Positions 55,945 through 63,324 of a DNA stretch of 63,324 nucleotides are shown in pieces. The notes under the pieces were generated by a model. That model saw only the letters and a list, made by a program, of their open reading frames with translations. It did no database searches and was not told the DNA's origin. The position numbers and the translations under genes were made by a program. This DNA comes from an uncultured Lysobacterales bacterium (GTDB lineage Bacteria > Pseudomonadota > Gammaproteobacteria > Xanthomonadales > Xanthomonadaceae), in assembly GCA_946886865.1 (NCBI GenBank), contig CAMPJI010000005.1, forward strand, positions 1-63,324. Direction: 5' to 3'. How positions within the stretch are numbered: position 1 is the stretch's first letter; each line of letters starts with the position of its first letter.

Positions 55945-57744
55945 ATGCACCGAGCCATCCGCGCATTCGCCGCCACCCTGCTCCTGGCTGTCACCTCCAC
56001 GCCGGCCTTTGCCGCCACCCCCGCACGCGTCGAGACCCACCACTTCACGCCATCCGCCTTCGCCCCGGACAGGGTCCGCGTCGACGTACACCTGCCACCC
56101 GGCTACGACCCGGATGCCTCACCCGGCTACCCGGTGCTGTACCTGCACGACGGCCAGGACGCACGCGCCGTACGCCTGCGCGAGACGCTCGCCGACCTGT
56201 ACGCCCGCGACGCCATCGCCCCCGTGATCGTCGTCGCCATCCACATGCTGCCCGACCGCATGGGCACCTACGGCCTGTCCGACCGCGAGGCCGGCACCGC
56301 CATCGTCGCGAACACCAAGTACGGGCCGATCGGCACGCGCGCGCACGACTACGCGCAGTGGGTCGCCACCGGCCTGGTGCCCGCCATCGACGCGCGCTAC
56401 AACACGCGCACCACCCCCGACGCGCGCGCCACGCTGGGATGGTCGCTGGGCGCGCTGGCCGCGTTCAACCTGGGCTGGCAGTACCCGGACCTGTTCGCGC
56501 GTGTTGGCATGTTCTCGCCGTCGCTGTGGCTGTCCTCCGACACCACCGATGCCGGCACCGTGCAGCGCACGCGGCTCGCGCAGCGCCTGGTGCACGACGG
56601 CCCGCCGCGCGTCGGCATGCGCGTGTTCCTGGGCATCGGCGACGCGGAGGAAACCGACGACCGCGACGGCGACGGTGTCAACGACGCGCTCGACGACGTC
56701 CGCGATTTCGCGCTGGGCTGGAACGCCGACGACGCATCGCTGGAAGCCGGCACCGGCCTGCGCGGCCTGGCCCAATCCGGCTACAGGGTCGACGCCGACC
56801 ATGCCACCACGCCGGGCCGCAGCGATATCGCCCTGCACGTGCTGCCGGGCGGGCAGCACAACCAGGCGTCCTGGGCGGTGCTGCTGCCGCGCTTCCTGCG
56901 CTGGGCCTACACCCGCACCGCTCCGCCGCTGGACGCCACCAGCACCACCGTGGGCTGGGCGCAGGTGCCGTCGGCCCACGTGCCGGCGCGCGACGTCGAC
57001 ATCTGGCTACCGCCCGGCTACGGCGATGACCCGGACGCGCGATATCCCGTGCTGTACATGCACGACGGCCAGAACCTGTTCGACCCGGCGCTCAGCTACG
57101 GCGGCGTCGACTGGGGCGTGGACGAGTCGATGACGCGCCTCATCGCCGCCGGCCGCGTCCCGCCGGCCATTGTCGTGGGCATCTGGAACACCCCCGCGCG
57201 CTTTCCCGAGTACATGCCGCGCAAGCCGGTGCCGCCGCAGGGGCTCGACTTCGGCCCCGGCAACGGCCCGCCGCTGCCGGTCGAACGCATCGCGTCGGAC
57301 GCCTACCTGCGCTTCATCGTCGAGGAGCTCAAGCCGCGCATCGACGCACGCTTCCGCACGAAACCCGGCCGCGACGACACCGCCATCGCCGGCTCCAGCA
57401 TGGGCGGCCTGATCTCGATCTACGCCGCGGCCGAGTACCCGGAGGTGTTCGGTCGCGTCGGCGCGGTGTCCACGCACTGGCCGGTCGGCGACGGGCTGGT
57501 CGTCGACTGGCTCGCCGACCACCTGCCCGACCCGGCCACGCACCGGCTGTGGTTCGACCACGGCACCGCCACCCTCGACGCCCAGTACGCGCCCTACCAG
57601 CAGCGCATGGACGCCCTGCTGCGCGAAGCGGGCTACGTCGAGGGCGGCAACTGGGTGACGCGCGTGTACGAGGGCGCCGAGCACAACGAGGCGGCGTGGC
57701 GGGCGCGCATCGACGAGGTGCTGGTGTTCCTGCTGGGCGACTGA
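55945..57744 (+). CDS. Tandem alpha/beta-hydrolase esterase (two PF00756-type modules)
   Basis: Exported 599-residue protein, signal peptide ending AFAATP. Residues about 30-325 and 345-599 are two copies of an esterase-D/Fes-like fold. Each has LYLHDGQ or LYMHDGQ, a nucleophile elbow (GWSLGA Ser167; GSSMGG Ser485) and a C-terminal His (GGQHNQASW His305; GAEHNEAAW His580). Both modules therefore look active. Substrate unknown: a carbohydrate ester or siderophore ester are options. It is the last plus-strand gene near the starch locus. Confidence 0.88.
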   Translation: MHRAIRAFAATLLLAVTSTPAFAATPARVETHHFTPSAFAPDRVRVDVHLPPGYDPDASPGYPVLYLHDGQDARAVRLRETLADLYARDAIAPVIVVAIHMLPDRMGTYGLSDREAGTAIVANTKYGPIGTRAHDYAQWVATGLVPAIDARYNTRTTPDARATLGWSLGALAAFNLGWQYPDLFARVGMFSPSLWLSSDTTDAGTVQRTRLAQRLVHDGPPRVGMRVFLGIGDAEETDDRDGDGVNDALDDVRDFALGWNADDASLEAGTGLRGLAQSGYRVDADHATTPGRSDIALHVLPGGQHNQASWAVLLPRFLRWAYTRTAPPLDATSTTVGWAQVPSAHVPARDVDIWLPPGYGDDPDARYPVLYMHDGQNLFDPALSYGGVDWGVDESMTRLIAAGRVPPAIVVGIWNTPARFPEYMPRKPVPPQGLDFGPGNGPPLPVERIASDAYLRFIVEELKPRIDARFRTKPGRDDTAIAGSSMGGLISIYAAAEYPEVFGRVGAVSTHWPVGDGLVVDWLADHLPDPATHRLWFDHGTATLDAQYAPYQQRMDALLREAGYVEGGNWVTRVYEGAEHNEAAWRARIDEVLVFLLGD

Positions 57745-57827
57745 CGGTACGGATGGCCGCGGCTGCGCGGTGGCACCGGCCGCGAGGACGCGGCACAGTG
57801 GCCGCCTTGCGGTTGCCCGGAGCGGCC

Positions 57828-59366
57828 ATGGCCTGCGACACCGAGGTCCTCATCGCCGGCGCCGGCCCCACCGGCCTGGTGCTCGCGCTCTGGCTTAACG
57901 CGCAGGGCGTGCGCGTGCGCATCATCGACAAGGCCGCCAGCACCGTGGCGCAGTCGCGGGCGATGGTGGTGCATGCCCGCACGCTGGAGCTGTACCGCCA
58001 GCTCGGCCTGGCCGACGAGGTCGTTGCCGAGGGCAACCGCAACGTCCAGCTCAACGTGTGGGTGCGTGGCGCGCGTCGGGCACGGCTGGCACTGGGCGAG
58101 GCCGGCAGCGGCCTGACGCCGTACCCGTTCCTGCTCACCTACCCGCAGGACCGGCACGAGGCCCTGCTGACGCGGCACCTGGCGGCACGCGGCATCGAGG
58201 TGGAGCGCAGTACGACGCTGCTGGACCTGCAGGAGCAGGGCGACCACGTCGAAGCCCGCCTGCGCCACGCCGACGGCCGCGAAGCCGCCTGCACTGCCCG
58301 CTACCTGGCCGGTTGCGACGGCGGTCGCTCCACCGTGCGCACCCGCCTGGGCATCTCCTTCGCCGGCGGCACCTCAAGCCAGCTGTTCTACGTGGCCGAC
58401 GTCGAAGGGCGTGGCCCGGCGTTCGACGGTGAAGGCCACCTGTCGCTGGACGATTCGGACTTCGTGTTCGTCCTGCCCTACGGCCGGGCCGGCGCGGTGC
58501 GCCTGATCGGAACGCTGAAGGACGACGAGTCGGACGACGGAGACGCGCCGCTGGAAAGCCGGCTGGCCTTCGACGACATCGCCCACCACGCCATCGACCG
58601 GCTGCGGCTGGAGGCCGACACCGTCAACTGGTTCTCCACCTACCGCGTGCACCACCGCGTGGCCGACCGCTTCCGCCACGGACGCTGCTTCCTGCTGGGC
58701 GACGCCGCGCACGTGCACAGCCCGGCCGGCGGCCAGGGCATGAACACCGGCATCGGCGATGCCATCAACCTGGCCTGGAAGCTGGCTGCGGCGGTGCGCG
58801 GCGACGGCAGCGACGCCCTGCTCGACACCTACGAACAGGAGCGGCGTGCGTTCGCCCGCACGCTGGTCGCGACCACCGACCAGGCCTTCCACCTGGCGGT
58901 GTCCGACGGACCGGTCGCCCGGTTTGTGCGCACGCGGCTCGCACCGCGCATCGCCCGCGTCGCCTTCGGCACGCCGCGGATCCGCAGCGCGATGTTCCGG
59001 CGGGTGTCGCAGATCGGCATCGCCTACCGCGACAGCCCCCTGAGCCACGGACAGTCGGGCACGGTCCGCGGCGGCGACCGCCTGCCCTGGGTGCCGGGCA
59101 CCGACGGCCTCGACCCGGCCTGGCCCGGCCCGATCGCCTGGCACGTGCGCGTGTACGGCAAGCCTTCGGCGGACCTGTGTCATTGGGCTGAGCGTCAGGG
59201 CATCGTGCTGCAGCACTCGGATTGGACACCCCGTCATGCCGCGCCCGGCCTGGTGCGCGACGCCGCCTACCTGGTCCGGCCGGACGGTTACATCGCCGCG
59301 GTCGATCCGGACCTGACGGCGGGCATGGCCGACGGCTACGTGCATGCCGTGCCCGTGCCTGCCTGA
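57828..59366 (+). CDS. FAD-dependent aromatic monooxygenase (PheA/TfdB type)
   Basis: Class A flavoprotein monooxygenase, 512 residues. FAD motif VLIAGAGPTGLVLAL at the N-terminus, the DG motif AGCDGGRSTVR near 165, and the GD motif LLGDAAHVHSPAGGQGMNTGIGD (in part) near 290. The C-terminal thioredoxin-like region (DRLPWVPG..RPDGYIAAVDP) resembles MhpA/PheA enzymes. It should hydroxylate an aromatic substrate; no catabolic operon is adjacent, so the substrate stays open. Confidence 0.9.
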   Translation: MACDTEVLIAGAGPTGLVLALWLNAQGVRVRIIDKAASTVAQSRAMVVHARTLELYRQLGLADEVVAEGNRNVQLNVWVRGARRARLALGEAGSGLTPYPFLLTYPQDRHEALLTRHLAARGIEVERSTTLLDLQEQGDHVEARLRHADGREAACTARYLAGCDGGRSTVRTRLGISFAGGTSSQLFYVADVEGRGPAFDGEGHLSLDDSDFVFVLPYGRAGAVRLIGTLKDDESDDGDAPLESRLAFDDIAHHAIDRLRLEADTVNWFSTYRVHHRVADRFRHGRCFLLGDAAHVHSPAGGQGMNTGIGDAINLAWKLAAAVRGDGSDALLDTYEQERRAFARTLVATTDQAFHLAVSDGPVARFVRTRLAPRIARVAFGTPRIRSAMFRRVSQIGIAYRDSPLSHGQSGTVRGGDRLPWVPGTDGLDPAWPGPIAWHVRVYGKPSADLCHWAERQGIVLQHSDWTPRHAAPGLVRDAAYLVRPDGYIAAVDPDLTAGMADGYVHAVPVPA

Positions 59367-59506
59367 CCAGACCCGGACACGACGGTACCCGCGATAGCCC
59401 GATCCCCATCGCGCGCGCCTTCGCGCGCAGGGTCGTGGATGCCCGATAACCCGGGCTTACAGCGGGCGCGCTACCGTCGTGCACCCCACCCCAGGAGGCC
59501 GCCACC

Positions 59507-60010
59507 ATGGCCACGCCGTACCCCCGCACCTTCTCCCACATCGGCCTGTCGGTCACCGATCTCGACGCCGCGGTGAAGTTCTACACCGAGGTCATGGGCT
59601 GGTACCTGGTCATGCCGCCGACCACCATCACCGAAGACGACTCGGCCATCGGCGTGATGTGCACCGACGTGTTCGGCGCGGGCTGGTCGTCGTTCCGCAT
59701 TGCGCACCTGTCCACCGGCGACCGCATCGGTGTGGAGATCTTCCAGTTCCCCAATGCCGAGAAACCCGCCGACAACTTCGAGTACTGGAAAACGGGCGTC
59801 TTCCACTTCTGCGTCCAGGACCCGGACCTGGAAGGCCTGGCCGCCCGGGTCGTGGCCGCCGGCGGCAAGCAGCGCATGCCGGTGCGCTACTACTACCCGG
59901 GCGAGAAGCCCTACCGCATGGTCTACATGGAGGACCCGTTCGGGAACATCCTGGAGATCTACAGCCACAGCTACGAGCTGACGTACTCGGCGGGTGCGTA
60001 CCAGTCCTGA
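59507..60010 (+). CDS. VOC family (glyoxalase/dioxygenase fold) protein
   Basis: 167 residues with two beta-alpha-beta-beta-beta modules. FSHIGLSVTDLDAAVKFY gives the first metal His; HFCVQDPDLEGLAARV gives the second; EDPFGNILEIYSHSYEL gives the terminal Glu. A metal-dependent lyase or isomerase is likely, with unknown substrate. The 140 bases before it contain no gene. Confidence 0.9.
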   Translation: MATPYPRTFSHIGLSVTDLDAAVKFYTEVMGWYLVMPPTTITEDDSAIGVMCTDVFGAGWSSFRIAHLSTGDRIGVEIFQFPNAEKPADNFEYWKTGVFHFCVQDPDLEGLAARVVAAGGKQRMPVRYYYPGEKPYRMVYMEDPFGNILEIYSHSYELTYSAGAYQS

Positions 60011-60039
60011 CCGACGGGCGACGCATGGCCGGTGACCGC

Positions 60040-60579
60040 CTATCCGCCGGGCGGGGGACCATCCGATGCGGGACGCATCTGGCCCGCGCGCACCAGATCC
60101 GGCTGGGTCAGGTACAGCCGCAGGTCGAACTCCAGCTGGTGGTAGTCCGGCTCCATGTGCGTGCACAGCTGGTAGAAGGCCTTGTTGTGCTCGGCCTCTT
60201 TCAGGTGCGCGAGTTCGTGCACCACGATCATCCGCAGGAAATCGGCGGGCGCGTCGCGGAACACGCTGGCGATGCGGATCTCGCGGCTGGCTCTGAGCCG
60301 GCCGCCGTGCACGCGGGAGATGGCGGTGTGCGTGCCCAGCGCGTGCTTCATCACCTGCAGCTTGCCGTCGAAGACCACCTTGCCCAGCGGCACCGCCTTG
60401 CGAAGGTGGCGATCCTTCAACTGCTGCACGTAGTCGTACAGCTGGCCGTCGTTGCGCACCGCGTGCGCCTGCGGGTAGCGCTGGGCCAGCACGGCGCCCA
60501 GGCGGTCCTGCTCGATCAGTGCGCGCACCTTGTCCTGCAGGTGCGGCGGGTAGCCGGCGAGGTATTTCAGGGGCTGCAT
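60040..60579 (-). CDS. YgjP-type zinc metallopeptidase domain protein
   Basis: 179 residues from ATG 60579. HELAH at 121-125 with a third His at 131 (HNKAFYQL) is the zinc site of the YgjP/SprT-like gluzincin group. It has no signal peptide, so it is cytoplasmic. The role is not known for this family. Convergent with the VOC gene, and divergent from the DUF2058 gene. Confidence 0.9.
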   Translation of the reverse strand: MQPLKYLAGYPPHLQDKVRALIEQDRLGAVLAQRYPQAHAVRNDGQLYDYVQQLKDRHLRKAVPLGKVVFDGKLQVMKHALGTHTAISRVHGGRLRASREIRIASVFRDAPADFLRMIVVHELAHLKEAEHNKAFYQLCTHMEPDYHQLEFDLRLYLTQPDLVRAGQMRPASDGPPPGG

Positions 60580-60656
60580 GCGGGGCGGCGGACGACGGGA
60601 GGCGGCGGACGGCCAGTATGATGGCGGCCGTCGAATCCCCACGCGAACCCCACGCC

Positions 60657-61208
60657 ATGGCCAAGCCCAACCCGCTCCAGGCGCAGCTGCTGAAGGCCGG
60701 ACTGGTCAAGAAGTCACAGGTCGCGGACGCCGCGCGCGAACAGAACAAGGCGCTGCACGCCAAGGGACCCGCCAAGCCCGACGAGATCGCGCAGGAGGTG
60801 GAGCGCGCACGCGCCGAGAAGGCCGAGCGCGACCGCGCGCTGGCCGCCGAGCGCAAGGCGCAGGCCCGCGTTGCCGAGCTGCGCGCGCAGGCGCGCCAGA
60901 TCATCCAGGACAAGAAGGTGCCGCGCACCGGCGAAAGCGAGTACCGCTTCAATGCCGGGGGCGCGATCCGCACGCTGCTCATCGACGATGCCCAGCGCAA
61001 GCTGCTGGCCAGCGGCGCCCTGGTCATCGCCGCGATCGGCGAGCGCTACGAGCTGCTGCCGCGCGCCGCCGCCGACAAGGTGATCGAGCGCGACCCCGCG
61101 ATGGTCGTGCTCGACCACGGCAAGGCCGACGCCGCGCCGGCCGCGTCGACGTCCGAGGACGACGCGTACTACGCGCAGTTCCGGGTGCCCGACGACCTGG
61201 TCTGGTGA
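60657..61208 (+). CDS. DUF2058 (YaiL-like) family protein
   Basis: A 183-residue nucleoprotein-like protein. MAKPNPLQAQLLKAGLVKKSQ and a long Lys/Arg/Ala-rich helix (about 20-85) precede the globular part with YRFNAGGAIRTLLIDDAQRK and end DDAYYAQFRVPDDLVW, all typical of DUF2058. A TATGAT box at 60617-60622 is the likely -10. Function unknown. Confidence 0.93.
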   Translation: MAKPNPLQAQLLKAGLVKKSQVADAAREQNKALHAKGPAKPDEIAQEVERARAEKAERDRALAAERKAQARVAELRAQARQIIQDKKVPRTGESEYRFNAGGAIRTLLIDDAQRKLLASGALVIAAIGERYELLPRAAADKVIERDPAMVVLDHGKADAAPAASTSEDDAYYAQFRVPDDLVW

Positions 61209-61321
61209 GGTGCGCGGGCGCCGCCCCGTTGCCGCCACCCGCTGCAGCGTCGATGCAGAACCCGCGTCCCTTGCCAGCGGCCGCCGCCGGTGTCCGAACG
61301 CAACGTCGCCACCGCTCGCCC

Positions 61322-61479
61322 TGTAGGAGCGGCTTCAGCCGCGAACGCGCGTCCATGCACACGACGAATCCCCCGGTCCATTTGTAGGAGCGACGTGAGT
61401 CGCGACCGCGCAATCGCACCGACGACGTGACCCGCGCGTCCAGCCGTCCCTCATGGTCGCGACTCACGTCGCTCCTACA
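61322..61479. repeat. Three REP-like units in a 396-base gene-free stretch
   Basis: One type-A unit at 61322-61344, then an inverted pair of type-B units at 61383-61407 and 61455-61479. They occupy the 61209-61604 gap between convergent DUF2058 and M49-like genes. I see no gene there; the only other feature is the terminator at 61546-61577. Confidence 0.9.
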
Positions 61480-61545
61480 AGGGAGTTCGCCTCGAGCAAC
61501 GCCCTCGGGTCTACAGCCCCGTGTCGAGAACACGTTCCCCCAACG

Positions 61546-61577
61546 AAAAACGGCGGCCGCCTTCCGACGCCGCCGTT
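61546..61577 (-). terminator. Intrinsic terminator of the M49-like peptidase gene
   Basis: On the minus strand AACGGCGG pairs with CCGCCGTT across a 13-base loop and is followed by TTTCG. It lies about 28 bases after the stop. Confidence 0.75.
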
Positions 61578-61604
61578 CCGTTGATGCGTTCTGCTTTGGC
61601 CGCG

Positions 61605-63299
61605 TTACTGCGCCGCCGGCAACCCCAGCACCTCGCGGCCCTGCTTGAACACGATGTCGACCGGGATGTCCGCGGCGGCGATGCGGTCCAGGTCGGACTG
61701 CAGCTCCGGGCCGATCGTGCCGTACTGGTCCAGGAACGCGCGCGCGCCGGCGTGGTCGCCGTCGCCCTGCAGGGTCAGTATCTTCGCCGACAGCGCGTCC
61801 ACGGCCGGCTTCATCTTCTCGAAATCCACCCGGTAGTGGCCGGTGGCGTCGTCGCGACTGAAGGCGCCCTGCTCCTTGAGGAAGTTGAACGCGGCCATGT
61901 TGGCCTGGCCGTGCGCGCTGCTGGCGCCGAAGCGCACCGAGCGGAAGATGCCCGCCAGGAACGTCACGTAGTTGTCGTCCAGCTTCTCCGCGTCCAGCTC
62001 GCCCATCTCGCCCAGCTGGCCGATCATGTACAGGCCGAGGATGTCGGCCTTGCCCTCTTCGAACGCGCTGGCCAGGTCGGTCAGCGCATCGCGCACCGTG
62101 CCCTTGCCGTCGAGCGTGTTCTTGATGCCCAGGCCGTGCGCGACTTCGTGGAACATCACGTTCTCGAAGAACGCGTCGAACGTGATGTGCTCACGCTGCT
62201 CGGGTGCGATCAGCTCGTTGGCGATGGGCTGCAGGATGGCGTCGAACTTGGCGCGCATCGCGTTCTTCAGTTGCAGGCGGCGCGAGCCCTTGGCGAGCTG
62301 CACCTCCTCGTCGTTGGGCAGATTGATCGCAATCGTCTTGGCGCCGGCGTTGGCATCGCCGCCGTAGTAGATGGCGTCGTAGGCGTTGAGGTCGGCGTCG
62401 GAGCCCGGCGACTCGGCCTTGTACTTCGCCTCCACCGGCAGCTCGCGCTGCAGCGCCGGCAGGTGCTGGGCGAACTTCGCCAGGCGCTCGCTCCACTCCT
62501 TGTCCTTGACCAGCACGAACGCCTCGAACGCGGCCTTCTTGCCGTACAGCGCGTCCTGGTAGCTCTCGATCGGCCCGATGACGACGTCGATCGGGCTGGT
62601 CTTCATGTCCATCCAGGCCATGTCGCTGGGCTGGTACTCGCCGGTGACCAGCGCGTCGGCGCGAAGCTCCAGGTACTGGCGGAAGCCGGCGTCGGTGGCG
62701 ACCTTCGCGGCCTGGCGCAGCAGGTCGGCGGCGCGGCCCAGCTCCTGGGCGTATTCCTCGTGGTACGGCACCACCTCCAGCTCACCGGCGTCGTTGCGCT
62801 TGATCAGCGTGTACAGGCTGTCCTTGCCCGGCAGGTCGGCGGCTTCGAACTCGGCCTTGGTCATGTCGGCCGGGTAGAAGCCGGCGCCCGGCGGGCGCGC
62901 TTCCACGCCGTCTACGAACGGCGCGTCGCCGTCCAGCCGGTCCCACGGGCCGTAGTTGATCTCCACGAAGCGGCGCGTCGCCGGATCGCTGATGCCGGCC
63001 AGCAGCGCCTCGCGGTCGGGGTAGACCTGCTTCCAGAACAGGTCGTCCATGATCTGGCCGGCCTGCAGCAGGTAACCGATCGCCTCGCGGTCGCCCTCGG
63101 CCAGGTGCGAGAGGTCGGCGGTGAGCTCCACCTCCTCGTACGCCGCCACCTTGGCGGCGATGCCGTCGGCGCCTTCGGCTTGATCGGCCGCCTGCGCAGT
63201 GGCCGGCGTCGTCGTTTCGTTGGCGGTCTGCGGCTGGCAGGCAATGAGACCGCCGGACAGGGCGAGCGCAACGGCCAGGGTCAGGGGGCGCAGGGGCAT
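61605..63299 (-). CDS. M49-like (dipeptidyl-peptidase III family) zinc peptidase, lipoprotein
   Basis: 564 residues from ATG 63299, with GGAG about ten bases upstream. The lipobox is IAC (Cys21) after a Leu/Ala signal, so the protein is envelope-bound. The zinc motif reads MFHEVAHGLG and the downstream Glu motif EEGKADILGLY. M49 enzymes usually have HExxxH; here the spacing is HExxH, as in the bacterial DPP3-like branch. It should trim peptides; substrate unknown. The terminator follows directly. Confidence 0.85.
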   Translation of the reverse strand: MPLRPLTLAVALALSGGLIACQPQTANETTTPATAQAADQAEGADGIAAKVAAYEEVELTADLSHLAEGDREAIGYLLQAGQIMDDLFWKQVYPDREALLAGISDPATRRFVEINYGPWDRLDGDAPFVDGVEARPPGAGFYPADMTKAEFEAADLPGKDSLYTLIKRNDAGELEVVPYHEEYAQELGRAADLLRQAAKVATDAGFRQYLELRADALVTGEYQPSDMAWMDMKTSPIDVVIGPIESYQDALYGKKAAFEAFVLVKDKEWSERLAKFAQHLPALQRELPVEAKYKAESPGSDADLNAYDAIYYGGDANAGAKTIAINLPNDEEVQLAKGSRRLQLKNAMRAKFDAILQPIANELIAPEQREHITFDAFFENVMFHEVAHGLGIKNTLDGKGTVRDALTDLASAFEEGKADILGLYMIGQLGEMGELDAEKLDDNYVTFLAGIFRSVRFGASSAHGQANMAAFNFLKEQGAFSRDDATGHYRVDFEKMKPAVDALSAKILTLQGDGDHAGARAFLDQYGTIGPELQSDLDRIAAADIPVDIVFKQGREVLGLPAAQ

Positions 63300-63324
63300 G
63301 GGAGGCTCCGGGACGGGTGGGTGC

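Noticed and set aside
46409..57744. Starch locus as a recently acquired genomic island
   Set aside because: Codon use and GC look like the surroundings, and there is no integrase, tRNA or attachment site. Only the 39-base repeats hint at mobility.

Overview
The window is about 63 kb of very GC-rich bacterial chromosome. It contains no tRNA, rRNA, CRISPR array, prophage or insertion sequence. Several features point to a Xanthomonadaceae (Lysobacteraceae) genome, most likely Lysobacter, Luteimonas or a close relative. These are an OleA-type thiolase, an Ax21-family outer membrane protein, Rho with a long low-complexity N-terminus, a glnA/ntrBC locus, a GH13/GH97/DUF6445 starch locus, and many copies of the GTAGGAGCGGCTTCAG-type repeats. 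The assignment rests on protein similarity judged by eye, not on a database search.

Left third (1-23.5 kb). In order: an S9 peptidase cut by the window edge; the cytochrome bd (CIO-type) oxidase cioAB; a ycgL gene overlapping a 1,106-residue membrane ankyrin protein; a KefC-like antiporter; and an exported TonB-C-like protein. The RNA-metabolism block follows, with rho and trxA facing away from rhlB. Next come ftsE-ftsX, a two-receiver response regulator, a small membrane protein, ung, a glutathionyl-hydroquinone reductase, rpoH with a CIRCE-like palindrome at its start codon, and oleA.

Middle (23.5-46.4 kb). This part holds a two-domain M16 peptidase, an exported protein of unknown family, an SDR, trmL, ax21, the rhodanese-secB-gpsA row, a lipoprotein, a thioesterase, hemD-hemX-hemY, a FadI-like thiolase, an orphan gene, a GNAT enzyme and lipoprotein sodC. 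The nitrogen locus follows: ntrC and ntrB lie downstream of an ECF sigma / membrane regulator / DUF4097 module. glnA is behind a clear sigma54 promoter with two NtrC enhancer boxes.

Right third (46.4-63.3 kb). A LacI regulator stands beside an alpha-glucan utilisation locus: a GH13 lipoprotein amylase and an MFS transporter on the minus strand, diverging from a GH13 alpha-glucosidase and a GH97 enzyme. After it come a DUF6445 protein, a tandem esterase, an FAD monooxygenase, a VOC protein, a YgjP-type metallopeptidase, a DUF2058 protein and an M49-like lipoprotein peptidase.

The most interesting signals are regulatory. They include the palindrome at the rpoH start, the glnA enhancer whose upstream NtrC box overlaps the predicted lacI promoter (a possible nitrogen-to-carbon link), and an ECF-sigma module that probably drives ntrBC. 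Others are a pseudo-receiver/receiver protein, a DUF6445 protein carrying a full 2-oxoglutarate dioxygenase-like residue set, and several repeat families, two copies of which bracket the transporter/glucosidase/GH97 block.
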